DNA from: Zhouia amylolytica
GTDB taxonomy: Bacteria > Bacteroidota > Bacteroidia > Flavobacteriales > Flavobacteriaceae
Assembly (NCBI RefSeq): GCF_900116365.1
Contig: NZ_FPAG01000004.1
Location: forward strand, 259,935-323,934
Direction: 5' to 3'
DNA length: 64,000 bases
The position numbers were made by a program, and so were the translations under genes. Each line of letters starts with the position of its first letter. Position 1 is the stretch's first letter. Shown piece by piece: positions 18,241 through 27,340 of the stretch. The notes below the pieces were generated by a model that had not been told where the DNA came from, made no database searches, and was given only the letters and a program-made list of their open reading frames with translations.

Positions 18241-18732
18241 ATGTATGCAATTGTAGAGATAGCAGGGCAGCAATTTAAAGTTGCGAAAGACCAAAAAGTA
18301 TTCGTTCACCGTTTAGGATCTGAGGAAGGTTCAAAAGTTTCTTTTGACAATGTACTTCTTTTAGATGACAACGGAAACGTTACAATTGGCGCCCCGGCTA
18401 TAGACGGAGCCGCAGTAGAGGCAAAAGTCGTTAAGCACCTTAAAGGAGATAAGGTGATAGTTTTCAAAAAGAAAAGACGTAAAGGTTACAGAGTGAAAAA
18501 TGGTCACAGACAAGCTCTTACTGAAATCGTAATTGAAAACATTGTGGCTTCTGGTTCAACGAAAAAAGCAGCAGCTAAAAAAGAAGCTCCAAAGAAAGAA
18601 GCTAAATCAGCTAACGAGTCTGAAGATTTAAGCAAAAAGACTGTAGTTGAATTAAAAGAAATGGCAAAAAGTAAAGGTATTGAAGGCTATTCTTCTATGA
18701 AGAAAGCTGAACTAATAGCTGCTTTAAGTTAA
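18241..18732 (+). CDS. rplU: 50S ribosomal protein L21 with C-terminal SAP/Rho-N-like extension
   Basis: Residues 1-103 are standard L21 ([14 protein letters not shown], then [16 protein letters not shown]), which binds 23S rRNA. The protein continues to 163 residues: a Lys/Ala linker ([17 protein letters not shown]) followed by a SAP/Rho-N-like module ([20 protein letters not shown], then [13 protein letters not shown]). Such tails occur on L21 in Bacteroidetes; their role is unknown to me. It is 26 bases ahead of rpmA, the usual partner. Confidence 0.95.
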   Translation: MYAIVEIAGQQFKVAKDQKVFVHRLGSEEGSKVSFDNVLLLDDNGNVTIGAPAIDGAAVEAKVVKHLKGDKVIVFKKKRRKGYRVKNGHRQALTEIVIENIVASGSTKKAAAKKEAPKKEAKSANESEDLSKKTVVELKEMAKSKGIEGYSSMKKAELIAALS

Positions 18733-18758
18733 TTTTAAAACCTTAAAATCTTAAAGAA

Positions 18759-19019
18759 ATGGCACATAAAAAAGGTGTAGGTAGTTCTAAGAACGGTAGA
18801 GAGTCAGAATCGAAACGCTTAGGTGTTAAGATTTTTGGAGGGCAAGCTGCTATAGCTGGAAACATTATTGTTCGTCAGCGTGGTACTGCTCACAACCCAG
18901 GTAAGAATGTTTACATGGGGAAAGACCACACATTACATGCTGCTACAGACGGTATTGTAAAATTTGAAAAGAAAAGAAACAATAAGTCATACGTTTCAAT
19001 TGAACCTTTCGAGGCATAA
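18759..19019 (+). CDS. rpmA: 50S ribosomal protein L27
   Basis: 86 residues beginning [20 protein letters not shown], the N-terminal tail that reaches the peptidyl-transferase centre, followed by [21 protein letters not shown]. Length and sequence are standard. It is cotranscribed with rplU and followed by a strong terminator. Confidence 0.97.
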   Translation: MAHKKGVGSSKNGRESESKRLGVKIFGGQAAIAGNIIVRQRGTAHNPGKNVYMGKDHTLHAATDGIVKFEKKRNNKSYVSIEPFEA

Positions 19020-19044
19020 GAATTGATTTATTTTTCAAACTTAC

Positions 19045-19078
19045 AAAGCCCTTACTGAAATTCAGTAAGGGCTTTTTG
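19045..19078 (+). terminator. Terminator of rplU-rpmA
   Basis: AAAGCCCTTACTGAA and its perfect complement separated by one base, followed by a T-run: a fifteen-base inverted repeat. Confidence 0.92.
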
Positions 19079-19175
19079 TTTGCTGTTTTATTACTTTTTT
19101 ATAACCGCTGCTTAACACCTTGGATATAGTGTGGTACTATATTGTTTGGTTTAATTGAATCAAGCTTGTTTGCGG

Positions 19176-20759
19176 ATGATTAAGGAGCGTATAGTTTTTT
19201 TAATGCTTTTGATGTTTGGCCTTCAGATGCATTACAGTCAGGATCTACCTGAAAAGGATAAATTAAATCCGGTTGGCACTTCTTTTCTCGGGTTTAAAAA
19301 TCGCCTGAAGGATGCGATTCGAAAACAAGACACTTCAAACATTATTTATAATCATATTTTACTGGCAGATTTTTATCATGATCTGGGAGTTACAAATGAA
19401 GCGGTTCATCATTATAATGAAGCATTACTTTTTCATTCAAAAGTATCAGATTCCACTCATGTGATCATTCTCAATAATTTGGGGAGTATTAATTTAGAGG
19501 CAGATCAATATGCCATTGCCAAAAGTTATTTGCAAAAGAGTTTGCGTTTATCGAGAACTATTGACTTTCAAAAAGGGGAGGCTGTAGCATATGCATCTTT
19601 GGGAGCAGTTTATGAAAAGGAAGGTGAATATGACCAGGGCTTAAAATGTCAAAATAAAAGTTTACGATTGTTTAGTGCCTTAAGTGATTATGAAGGGCTT
19701 GCTGTGGTGTATGAGAATATAGGGAGTATATATGAAGATCTTCAGCAATACGATAAGGCTTATACCTATTTTAAAAGCGCGTATGAATATTTTTATCGCG
19801 TGAATGATGACAGAAAAATTAGTATTCTCAACAACCTGGGTGATGTAAACAGGAAGAAGGGTGATTTTGAAAAGGCGTTTTTCTACACCAATAAAGCCAA
19901 ATATGAAGCTGAACAAACGAATAATGTTCATCAGTTATCTAGTGCTTTAAAGGACCTTTCTAAAACCTCTAAACTTACCGGAGATCATCTAAAGGCATTC
20001 GACTATTTAAATGCATCTATTTATAAATATAAGGAGGAGCAGAAGTTAAGGAGGATACAACAAATGAATACGCTGCAAATTGTGTATGGGGTGAAAGAAA
20101 GAGAGGCTAAGATTGCTTTGCTAACCAAGCAAAATGAGTTAAACAGAGCCAATCAAAGAACAGTGGTATTTGTGATCTTTTTAGTGATAATCATATTCGT
20201 GATTGTCTTTTTTAATTATCGGAAAAAGAAAGATCAACGGTTTAAAATAGAGCAATATAAGCAGCAACTATTGAAGGCTGATCTGGATAAGAAGATAGCC
20301 GAAGAGGAAAGTCTTCAGCGAGAGATACAAATAAAGACTTCTTCGCTTTCCAAATACAGTTTGCACCTTGCACATAAGAATAAAGTTTTATCGGATGTTT
20401 CAAGCACCTTGATAAAGCTAAAAGACAGAGAACGAATGTTTATAAAGCCTAAACTTGAAGGATTAATAGCTGAGATAAAGGCTGATATTGAGGATGAACA
20501 GGGTTGGGTAGATTTTATTAAATATTTCGAACAAATTCACCCTGATTTTTTTAAGAAGATCCATAAAGTAACTTCGGGGAACTTGAGTACAGCGGAAATG
20601 AGGTTATGTATGTTGTTGAGACTTAGCCTTACGTCAAAAGAAATAGCATCTGTTTTAAGAATTACTCCTGATAGTATTCGAATTGCACGTTATCGCTTAA
20701 GGAAAAAACTTCTTTTGGAAAAAGGGAGTAACCTTCAAAATTTTATGCTGGATTTATAA
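19176..20759 (+). CDS. TPR membrane protein with C-terminal LuxR-like HTH
   Basis: 527 residues. A signal peptide (MIKERIVFLMLLMFGLQMHYSQ) is followed by five or six TPR units (for example AIAKSYLQKSLRLSRTI, YDQGLKCQNKSLRLFSALSD, YDKAYTYFKSAYEYFYRV), one membrane helix (VVFVIFLVIIIFVIVFFNY), a coiled coil, and a DNA-binding helix-turn-helix (TSKEIASVLRITPDSIRIAR). So the sensor side is periplasmic and the regulator side cytoplasmic on one chain. ATG 19176 is preferred over TTG 19155 because it begins the signal peptide cleanly. It directly precedes a TonB receptor and a phytase, suggesting it regulates them; that link is inferred from position. Confidence 0.85.
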   Translation: MIKERIVFLMLLMFGLQMHYSQDLPEKDKLNPVGTSFLGFKNRLKDAIRKQDTSNIIYNHILLADFYHDLGVTNEAVHHYNEALLFHSKVSDSTHVIILNNLGSINLEADQYAIAKSYLQKSLRLSRTIDFQKGEAVAYASLGAVYEKEGEYDQGLKCQNKSLRLFSALSDYEGLAVVYENIGSIYEDLQQYDKAYTYFKSAYEYFYRVNDDRKISILNNLGDVNRKKGDFEKAFFYTNKAKYEAEQTNNVHQLSSALKDLSKTSKLTGDHLKAFDYLNASIYKYKEEQKLRRIQQMNTLQIVYGVKEREAKIALLTKQNELNRANQRTVVFVIFLVIIIFVIVFFNYRKKKDQRFKIEQYKQQLLKADLDKKIAEEESLQREIQIKTSSLSKYSLHLAHKNKVLSDVSSTLIKLKDRERMFIKPKLEGLIAEIKADIEDEQGWVDFIKYFEQIHPDFFKKIHKVTSGNLSTAEMRLCMLLRLSLTSKEIASVLRITPDSIRIARYRLRKKLLLEKGSNLQNFMLDL

Positions 20760-20929
20760 GCATTGCCTGCCTTTTGTAAATCGAAAGTTAAGGAGATGTT
20801 TCGAAACCTTAAATGTTGCTTTTTAGTTAAGGGTATAATGTAGTGATCTTTACATTTTGTTATCCTGATATTTAAATCCAAAGGTGTTGTAAATCATAGT
20901 TTTGAAATGAAAACCAAACCATAAAAACA

Positions 20930-23791
20930 ATGAAATTAATCAACGCTAAAAGACTGTTAATTGTTACGTTTATTTTAGGCCTCTTTACGAGTCATATTAT
21001 TGCTCAGGAGGGTGCTGTACAAGGAGTTATTGTAGATAATTATGGAATTTATGTTCCGGGTGCCTCAATTGAAATTACTTCCTTAAAAAAGGGAACTGTA
21101 TCTAATCAAAATGGTAAATTCACTATCGTCAACGTGCCAGAAGGTTCACACACTATACTTATTAAATATTTAGGATTTTCAGATAAGTCAGTTGAAGTGA
21201 AGGTGGATTCAAAGCAGACAACTTCTATAGTGGTTGAACTATCCCCATCGGATGTAGTATTAGATGATGTGGAAGTTGTGGGTAATTTTTTAGGAGGTCA
21301 GGCAAGGGCTTTAAATACGCAAAAAAACAATCCTAATATTACCAATGTGGTCTCTACGGAGCAAATCGGTAAATTCCCTGATGCGAATGTGGGTGATGCA
21401 TTAAAGCGTATACCTGGGATCACTATGCAGGTGGATCAGGGGGAAGCGAGAAATATTATTATACGAGGATTGGCTCCCCAGTTAAATTCAGTTACGCTTA
21501 ACGGAAGCAGAATTCCTTCTGCCGAGGGCGATAACAGAAATGTGCAAATGGACTTAATTCCATCGGATATGATTCAAACCATCGAGGTAAATAAGGCTGT
21601 AACACCAGATATGGATGCTGATGCTTTAGGGGGATCGGTCAATCTTGTTACACGTTCTACACCGCAGGATTTCAGACTTTCTGTTACTGCCGGTTCAGGA
21701 GTCAATACTATTTCTGATAAGGCCATTTACAACGGGTCTTTCATATTGGGGGATCGTTCAGCAAATAAAAAGTTTGGTTGGATGATTTCTGCCTCCATTA
21801 ATGATAATGATTTTGGTTCGGATAATGTCGAGGCAGAATGGACTGATGAATTCGAGTATAATACCGGTAATCAGGATGCAGATGGAGAGGATATTCTAGA
21901 GGAGATGGAAGTGAATCCATATGCCAATGTTTTTGAAATCAGAAAATATTTGGTTCAACGTATCAGGCGAAGTTTTGCTGCTAATGTTGATTATGAGTTT
22001 GATGATAATAATTATGTGTTTCTTAAAACAATGTACAATTGGAGGGATGACCGTGAGAACAGATATCGCCAGGAAAGTGAGATTTTGGATGGAGATGATA
22101 TATCGCAAGGGGATTTTATAATAAATAATGGGAATCTGGTTCGTTTTCCTGTGGAATCAAAACGACAAACGAAAGGAGGTATTGATAATAAGCGATCTAA
22201 AAACAGAAGACTTGAAGATCAAAGAATGCAAAATTACAGTTTGGGAGGAGAGCATTTGTTTGGAAGTCTTCAGGTAGATTGGCTTACCTCCTACGCAAAA
22301 GCGTCAGAAGAGCGTCCTGACGAGCGTTATCTGGAATACGAAGGTGAGTATAGTATTAATAATGAAATCAACAGCAGAGAGCCTTATTACAGTCCTGTTG
22401 ATGATGCCGACCTTGCATTAAATAATTTTGAATTTGGCGAGCTGACGGAAGAACATCAATATACTGATGAAAAGGACTTTAATTTTTTTGCAAATTTTAC
22501 CCTTCCGGCCGATTTGTTTAATAATGGGGATGGGAGTATCAAATTTGGAGTGAAAAGCCGTTACAAGAAAAAAGAGCGAGACAATAATTTTTATGAGTAT
22601 GAACCTTTAAGCGGGCTTCAAACTTTGGCCGACGTAAGTACTCAGGATTACTCAGATACTGATTTTACTGCAGGGGATAAATACCAGGTAGGAAAATTTG
22701 CTTCTTCGGAGTATTTGGGGAATTTAAATTTAAATAACTCAAGTAGTTTTGAAAGGGAGGATGTGCCTGATGAGTATTTGACCGCGAATTATAATGTTGA
22801 TGAGACAGTTTATGCCGGGTATATAATGGTGGATCAGAAACTAACGAATAAATTAAGTTTACTTGCCGGAGTAAGGTTAGAAAATACTAAGGTTGAAAGT
22901 GTTGGTAACGAATTGACATTGAATGACGATGGGGATTTTGAAGGTTCTATGGAAGTAAAAGGGGAGAGTTCATATCAAAACATAATGCCCGGACTTCATT
23001 TTAAATATAATTTAAACGAGAAAACAATATTGCGTTTAGCCTGGACAAATACACTTGCAAGACCGAACTATGAAGACTTGGTGCCTTCAAGTGAGATTAA
23101 CCAGGAAGATGAGGAGATTATAGTTGGAAATGCAGATTTAGATCCAACAACCTCCATGAATTTTGATTTTATGGCTGAGTATTATTTTCAGAATGTTGGT
23201 ATTTTATCCGGAGGGGTGTTTTATAAGGATATAGATCAGTTTATCTATACTTTCACCTATGAGGATGCAGCAACAGGGTTTGATGTTTTTACCCCATTGA
23301 ATGGTGATAATGCATATGTATATGGAGCGGAAGTCTCATTACAGCGCCAGTTGGATTTCTTGCCGGGTTTTGCTAAGAATTTTGGAGTTTATTTAAATTA
23401 TACCTATTTGAACTCTAATGCTAATGGTATAAGAAATGAGGACGGAAATGAACGTGGAGATTTGGGATTGCCGGGAGCTACTCCAAACATGTTTAACGGA
23501 TCTCTGTCATATTCAGGAAAACGCTTTACCGCACGACTTTCTGCTAACTACTCGGATGCATATCTGGATGAATTAGGGGGGAATGGTTTTGAGGATCGTT
23601 ATTACGACGATCAGTTTTTCCTTGATTTTAATGCTGCTTATGCTATTAATAAGAATTTAAGAGTGTATGCGGATATTACGAATATAACCAATCAACCATT
23701 AAGATATTACCAAGGCGTTCGAAATAGAACAATGCAAATGGAATATTACAGAAGTAGAATTAACTTAGGGTTGAAATACGACTTATTTTAA
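20930..23791 (+). CDS. TonB-dependent receptor with carboxypeptidase-like N-terminal domain
   Basis: 953 residues. After the signal peptide comes a CarboxypepD-reg-like domain (VQGVIVDNYGIYVPGASIEI), then the plug (GDALKRIPGITMQVDQGEARNIIIRGL, NLVTRSTPQDF) and a beta-barrel ending in an aromatic residue (NLGLKYDLF). It imports a substrate across the outer membrane with TonB energy. No SusD gene follows; instead a phytase lies 15 bases downstream, so phytate or an inositol phosphate is the inferred ligand. Confidence 0.93.
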   Translation: MKLINAKRLLIVTFILGLFTSHIIAQEGAVQGVIVDNYGIYVPGASIEITSLKKGTVSNQNGKFTIVNVPEGSHTILIKYLGFSDKSVEVKVDSKQTTSIVVELSPSDVVLDDVEVVGNFLGGQARALNTQKNNPNITNVVSTEQIGKFPDANVGDALKRIPGITMQVDQGEARNIIIRGLAPQLNSVTLNGSRIPSAEGDNRNVQMDLIPSDMIQTIEVNKAVTPDMDADALGGSVNLVTRSTPQDFRLSVTAGSGVNTISDKAIYNGSFILGDRSANKKFGWMISASINDNDFGSDNVEAEWTDEFEYNTGNQDADGEDILEEMEVNPYANVFEIRKYLVQRIRRSFAANVDYEFDDNNYVFLKTMYNWRDDRENRYRQESEILDGDDISQGDFIINNGNLVRFPVESKRQTKGGIDNKRSKNRRLEDQRMQNYSLGGEHLFGSLQVDWLTSYAKASEERPDERYLEYEGEYSINNEINSREPYYSPVDDADLALNNFEFGELTEEHQYTDEKDFNFFANFTLPADLFNNGDGSIKFGVKSRYKKKERDNNFYEYEPLSGLQTLADVSTQDYSDTDFTAGDKYQVGKFASSEYLGNLNLNNSSSFEREDVPDEYLTANYNVDETVYAGYIMVDQKLTNKLSLLAGVRLENTKVESVGNELTLNDDGDFEGSMEVKGESSYQNIMPGLHFKYNLNEKTILRLAWTNTLARPNYEDLVPSSEINQEDEEIIVGNADLDPTTSMNFDFMAEYYFQNVGILSGGVFYKDIDQFIYTFTYEDAATGFDVFTPLNGDNAYVYGAEVSLQRQLDFLPGFAKNFGVYLNYTYLNSNANGIRNEDGNERGDLGLPGATPNMFNGSLSYSGKRFTARLSANYSDAYLDELGGNGFEDRYYDDQFFLDFNAAYAINKNLRVYADITNITNQPLRYYQGVRNRTMQMEYYRSRINLGLKYDLF

Positions 23792-23806
23792 ATACGACTT
23801 ACAATA

Positions 23807-24826
23807 ATGATTAAAAGAATAACAAGCATAATTGGTCTGTTGGGTATTTTGGTGGTAGTTGGATGTGAGGAAAAATTATCACCTGTAGCCCCGGACGTTA
23901 TAACGGAAAAAGTAAATTATGATACGGATGATCCTGCTATATGGATTAATCCGGCGAACCCTTCAGAAAGTGTTGTCTTTGGTACCGATAAAGACACGGA
24001 TGGAGCCATTTATGCTTTTGATTTGGAGGGGAAGGTGATTGAGGATATGGTAATCAGGGGTATTCGATATCCAAATAATGTTGATGTTGCTTATAACTTT
24101 AGAGTTAATGACTCATCAATGGTTGACATCATTGCTTTTACAGAGCGGGAGCGAGGTATGTTAAGATTGTTTTCTGTTCCCAATATGAAACCTTTAGACC
24201 GAGGCGGCTATCCGGTTTTTGAAGATGAGGAAAATCCTGAATTTCGAAGACCAATGGGGATTAGCCTGTATAAGAATCCTGATAATGGTTTAACATATGC
24301 TATCGTAAGCAGGAAGAATGGGCCTAAGGAGAATTATCTATATCAATATCTTCTTTATGCGGATAGTTTAGGTGTTCATGCTAAGTTGGAGCGAAAATTT
24401 GGAAATTTTAGTGGTATAAAGGAGATAGAAGCTATAGCGGTAGATGATGAAAACGGCTATGTGTATTATTCTGATGAGGGTGTTGCTATACGCAAGTACC
24501 ATGCTAATCCGGAAATGGGTGCTACAGAATTGGCTTCATTTGGCGGGGAATATTTCAAAGATGATATTGAGGGCATTGCCATAGCTAAGCATGAGGATGG
24601 GGGCGGATATATAATCGTTTCTGATCAACAGAAGGGGCAATTCAATATTTTTTCACGAAAGGAGAATAGGTTTGTTAAAGCTATTAATTTGAGCACTACA
24701 GAGACCGATGGTTGTGAGGTGGTGACATATCCTTTGAATAAGGTTTTTTCCAAAGGCTTGTTTGTCGCCATGAATGATGATGGTACTTTTTACTTTTATA
24801 ATTACGATAAATTACAATTGGAATAG
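23807..24826 (+). CDS. Beta-propeller 3-phytase lipoprotein
   Basis: 339 residues. The signal peptide ends VVVGCEE (lipobox Cys 20). The mature protein has beta-propeller phytase marks: YDTDDPAIWINPANPSES near the N-terminus, a blade with ISLYKNPDNG, IEAIAVDDENGYVYYSDEG, and a closing blade ending VAMNDDGTFYFYNY. The enzyme is calcium-dependent and removes phosphate from phytate. As an envelope lipoprotein it would act next to the upstream TonB receptor. Cotranscription is likely (15-base gap). Confidence 0.92.
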   Translation: MIKRITSIIGLLGILVVVGCEEKLSPVAPDVITEKVNYDTDDPAIWINPANPSESVVFGTDKDTDGAIYAFDLEGKVIEDMVIRGIRYPNNVDVAYNFRVNDSSMVDIIAFTERERGMLRLFSVPNMKPLDRGGYPVFEDEENPEFRRPMGISLYKNPDNGLTYAIVSRKNGPKENYLYQYLLYADSLGVHAKLERKFGNFSGIKEIEAIAVDDENGYVYYSDEGVAIRKYHANPEMGATELASFGGEYFKDDIEGIAIAKHEDGGGYIIVSDQQKGQFNIFSRKENRFVKAINLSTTETDGCEVVTYPLNKVFSKGLFVAMNDDGTFYFYNYDKLQLE

Positions 24827-24854
24827 GTGGCGGACCTCGGGTTTAATCTTTCGA

Positions 24855-24890
24855 AAAGCATCTCTCTGTCCTGGGAGATGCTTTATTTTC
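24855..24890 (+). terminator. Terminator of the phytase operon
   Basis: AAAGCATCTC and GAGATGCTTT around a ten-base loop, followed by ATTTTCTT. Confidence 0.8.
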
Positions 24891-25014
24891 TTAATCTTCT
24901 AATTTCTAGACAGTAAAAAAGCCGGTTACTTTTTTTAAAGCACAATAGTCTGTAATAGTATGTAAAATTTTTCATATATTTAATACCGTATAACCATTAT
25001 TTAAATCATCAGAT

Positions 25015-25596
25015 ATGAAAAAATTAGCTTTATGTTCAGTGTTGTCACTGTCGTTACTTTGTACAAGTTGTTTAGGTTCTTTTAGTGCTTTTAATAATTT
25101 AAAGGACTGGAACCAGGGGGTGAGTGAGAATAAGTTTCTTAATAACCTTATTTTTTGGGGATTAAACATAATACCTGTATATGGATTGTTTTTCCTTGGT
25201 GATGCCATCATCTTTAACGTGATTGAATTTTGGTCAGGATCTAATCCAATCGCGATGAATGATGGTGAGGTTGAAACTCAGATTGTAGAAAAGGATGGGA
25301 ATACCATTGAAATGACAGCAATGAAAAACAGAATGTTTATCAAGGTTGTAGATGGTCCGAAAAAAGGAGAAAAGTTAGAGTTGTTCTACAAGCCGGATGA
25401 AAAGTCTTGGAACGCTATTAAGCCTAGTGGTGAAATGATCAAGTTGTCTTCTTTTGAGCAAGGGTTCTATTACGTGTATTTACCGAACGGAGAAAAAGTA
25501 CAATTAGACGCTAACACATCTCAGGAAGAGGGGTTAGTAATGATTAACAAAGCAGTTTCTCAGCATTATGGAGAAGGTATGGTGGCTGAGTATTAA
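25015..25596 (+). CDS. DUF3332-type lipoprotein
   Basis: 193 residues. A lipoprotein signal (MKKLALCSVLSLSLLCTSC, Cys 19) is followed by GSFSAFNNLKDWNQGVSENKF and a hydrophobic helix (NLIFWGLNIIPVYGLFFLGDAIIFNVIEFWSG), the pattern of DUF3332. The C-terminal half is beta-rich. The family is of unknown function; it is not obviously linked to its neighbours. Confidence 0.8.
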   Translation: MKKLALCSVLSLSLLCTSCLGSFSAFNNLKDWNQGVSENKFLNNLIFWGLNIIPVYGLFFLGDAIIFNVIEFWSGSNPIAMNDGEVETQIVEKDGNTIEMTAMKNRMFIKVVDGPKKGEKLELFYKPDEKSWNAIKPSGEMIKLSSFEQGFYYVYLPNGEKVQLDANTSQEEGLVMINKAVSQHYGEGMVAEY

Positions 25597-25617
25597 GAGA
25601 AGTATATTATTCCAAGT

Positions 25618-25657
25618 AAAAAACTCCTGTGTGATAACATACAGGAGTTTTTTATTT
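25618..25657. terminator. Bidirectional terminator between DUF3332 and DEAD-box genes
   Basis: AAAAAACTCCTGT, ten-base loop, ACAGGAGTTTTTT, between convergent genes. Confidence 0.9.
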
Positions 25658-25664
25658 TACGGTA

Positions 25665-26978
25665 TTACGCAATAGATATTTTTGGTGATTTTTTCTTTAA
25701 TTTTTTTCCTTGAGAAGCCTTTATAGTTAAATTGGCTTTTTCTCTTTTAATAGCTATGAAAGAGTCAAAATCATTAACTTCCATGAGTCCGAGATCGTCT
25801 TTTTTCATAAAATCAAACTGAAGGAAGTAGCCTACCAGGTCAAACTTACTTATCTTATTTTTTTTGCCCTTATTTATATGTAATGTAATGTAATCGGGTT
25901 TTCCAATGCGTGCATTTTCTTTTAAATCAAATAAAGAAGGATCTTCATCTAGATATTCAGGTACGTAATCTTCTTCAGTTAGAATAAGGATGCTTGTCCC
26001 AGAAGCTTTCATTCTGGCGGTTCTTCCGTTTCTGTGAATAAAAGAGTCTTCTTTATAAGGGATTTGATAGTGAATTACATAATCTAAATCAGGAATATCA
26101 ATACCTCGAGCGGCGATATCAGTTGCGACAAGTATTTGAACGCTACCGTTTCTAAATTTGGTTAATTCAAATTCGCGTTGTTTTTGTTCGAGACCACCAT
26201 GAAATAGTGCATAGATAATACCTCTATTGTCCAGTTGTTCGCTAATTCGATCACAAGCATCTCTATGGTTTGAGAATACGATAGCATTTTGTCCTTTTTT
26301 TAAATTGTTCAAAACTGCGATAAGTCCCTCTAGTTTTTCATCTTTCGGAACTATAATTTTTTGAATGGAAAGAGAAGCTTTTTCCTTCTCTTCAAATTCA
26401 ATGGTATAAGGGTTGTCAAAATCCAGATAGTCTGGTAATTCAATAGTCTTGGTTGCCGAAACAAGGATTTTATGCTGAACGTTATCTAATTGCTTTGTAA
26501 TGAATTTCAATTCGTTAGTAAAGCCAAATTCTAACGATTTATCAAATTCATCAAAAACTAATTGGGTAATACTGCTTGTATCAAAAGTAGCTCGTTCAAT
26601 ATGGTCTTTTATTCTTCCCGGTGTTCCCACAAGTATGGAAGGAGGAACAGAGAAGTTCTTTCTTTCAATACTAAAAGGATGACCGCCATAACAAGAATTT
26701 ACCTTTAAATCGAGTTTCATTTGCTTAAGAACACTCTCTATTTGTAAAACCAATTCTCTTGTAGGGGCAATGATAAGGGCTTGAACCTCATTTTTTTGCT
26801 TTAACTTAGGGAGTATGCTTAGTAAATAAGCTAAAGTTTTACCACTTCCGGTAGGAGCAAGAAGTATGACATTATTATTTTTGTGAGTTGCAACCTGGGT
26901 TGCTTTTTGCATCTTATTAAGAGACTCAAATCCTAAGGTTTTAAGTATCGAGGATTGATTTATTTTAATGGATTTCAT
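25665..26978 (-). CDS. DEAD-box RNA helicase with DbpA-like C-terminal domain
   Basis: 437 residues with all helicase motifs: APTGSGKT (41-48), PTRELVLQ, GTPGRI, motif II as VFDEFD (142-146 region) rather than DEAD, SAT, VATDIAARGIDIPD and HRNGRTAR. The last 80 residues (PDYITLHINKGKKNKISKFDLVGYFLQ) resemble the DbpA RNA-binding domain, suggesting work on rRNA during ribosome assembly. Divergent from the VF530 remnant. Confidence 0.92.
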   Translation of the reverse strand: MKSIKINQSSILKTLGFESLNKMQKATQVATHKNNNVILLAPTGSGKTLAYLLSILPKLKQKNEVQALIIAPTRELVLQIESVLKQMKLDLKVNSCYGGHPFSIERKNFSVPPSILVGTPGRIKDHIERATFDTSSITQLVFDEFDKSLEFGFTNELKFITKQLDNVQHKILVSATKTIELPDYLDFDNPYTIEFEEKEKASLSIQKIIVPKDEKLEGLIAVLNNLKKGQNAIVFSNHRDACDRISEQLDNRGIIYALFHGGLEQKQREFELTKFRNGSVQILVATDIAARGIDIPDLDYVIHYQIPYKEDSFIHRNGRTARMKASGTSILILTEEDYVPEYLDEDPSLFDLKENARIGKPDYITLHINKGKKNKISKFDLVGYFLQFDFMKKDDLGLMEVNDFDSFIAIKREKANLTIKASQGKKLKKKSPKISIA

Positions 26979-27031
26979 TTTACAAAGGTAATTGAACTAT
27001 ATTTAGTTAATAAAAAACACGAATTAAGAAA

Positions 27032-27266
27032 TTGAAAGAAACGCAGACTAACAATCCACTACACGGAAAGACTTTAGAAAATGATTCTTAATGAGTTGGT
27101 AGATTACTACGGTTGGGAGCATTTAAGCACAAAGGTTACTATAAATTGTTTTACTAATGATCCCAGTATTAAATCGAGCTTAAAGTTCCTTAGAAGAACA
27201 CCGTGGGCAAGGAGCAAGGTGGAAAAAGTGTATTTGGAAATGCAGGATAAAAAATCTGGTTTTTAG
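27032..27266 (+). pseudogene. VF530 family (DUF2132) gene split by a +1 frameshift
   Basis: The family begins with N-P-L-H-G and continues to the helix MILxxLVxxYGW. Here TTG 27032 opens a frame reading [15 protein letters not shown], which then runs into a stop. The rest of the protein ([15 protein letters not shown] onwards to the stop at 27266) is in another frame beginning at ATG 27081, and is directly preceded in that frame by a TAG. Removing one A from the AAAA run at 27078-27081 joins both halves. Either a real mutation, a sequencing error in the run, or use of ATG 27081 to make a 61-residue protein lacking the conserved opening. The family is a small DNA-binding-like fold of unknown role. 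Confidence 0.8.
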
Positions 27267-27292
27267 AATTTAATAGTACAATATTAATAAAA

Positions 27293-27326
27293 TAAGGCTG
27301 CCTTAATTTAAAGACAGCCTTTTTTA
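27293..27326. terminator. Terminator between VF530 remnant and ahcY
   Basis: AAGGCTG with CAGCCTT around an inner CCTT/AAG pairing, then TTTTTATTT; usable for both convergent genes. Confidence 0.8.
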
Positions 27327-27340
27327 TTTATAAGATAAAT

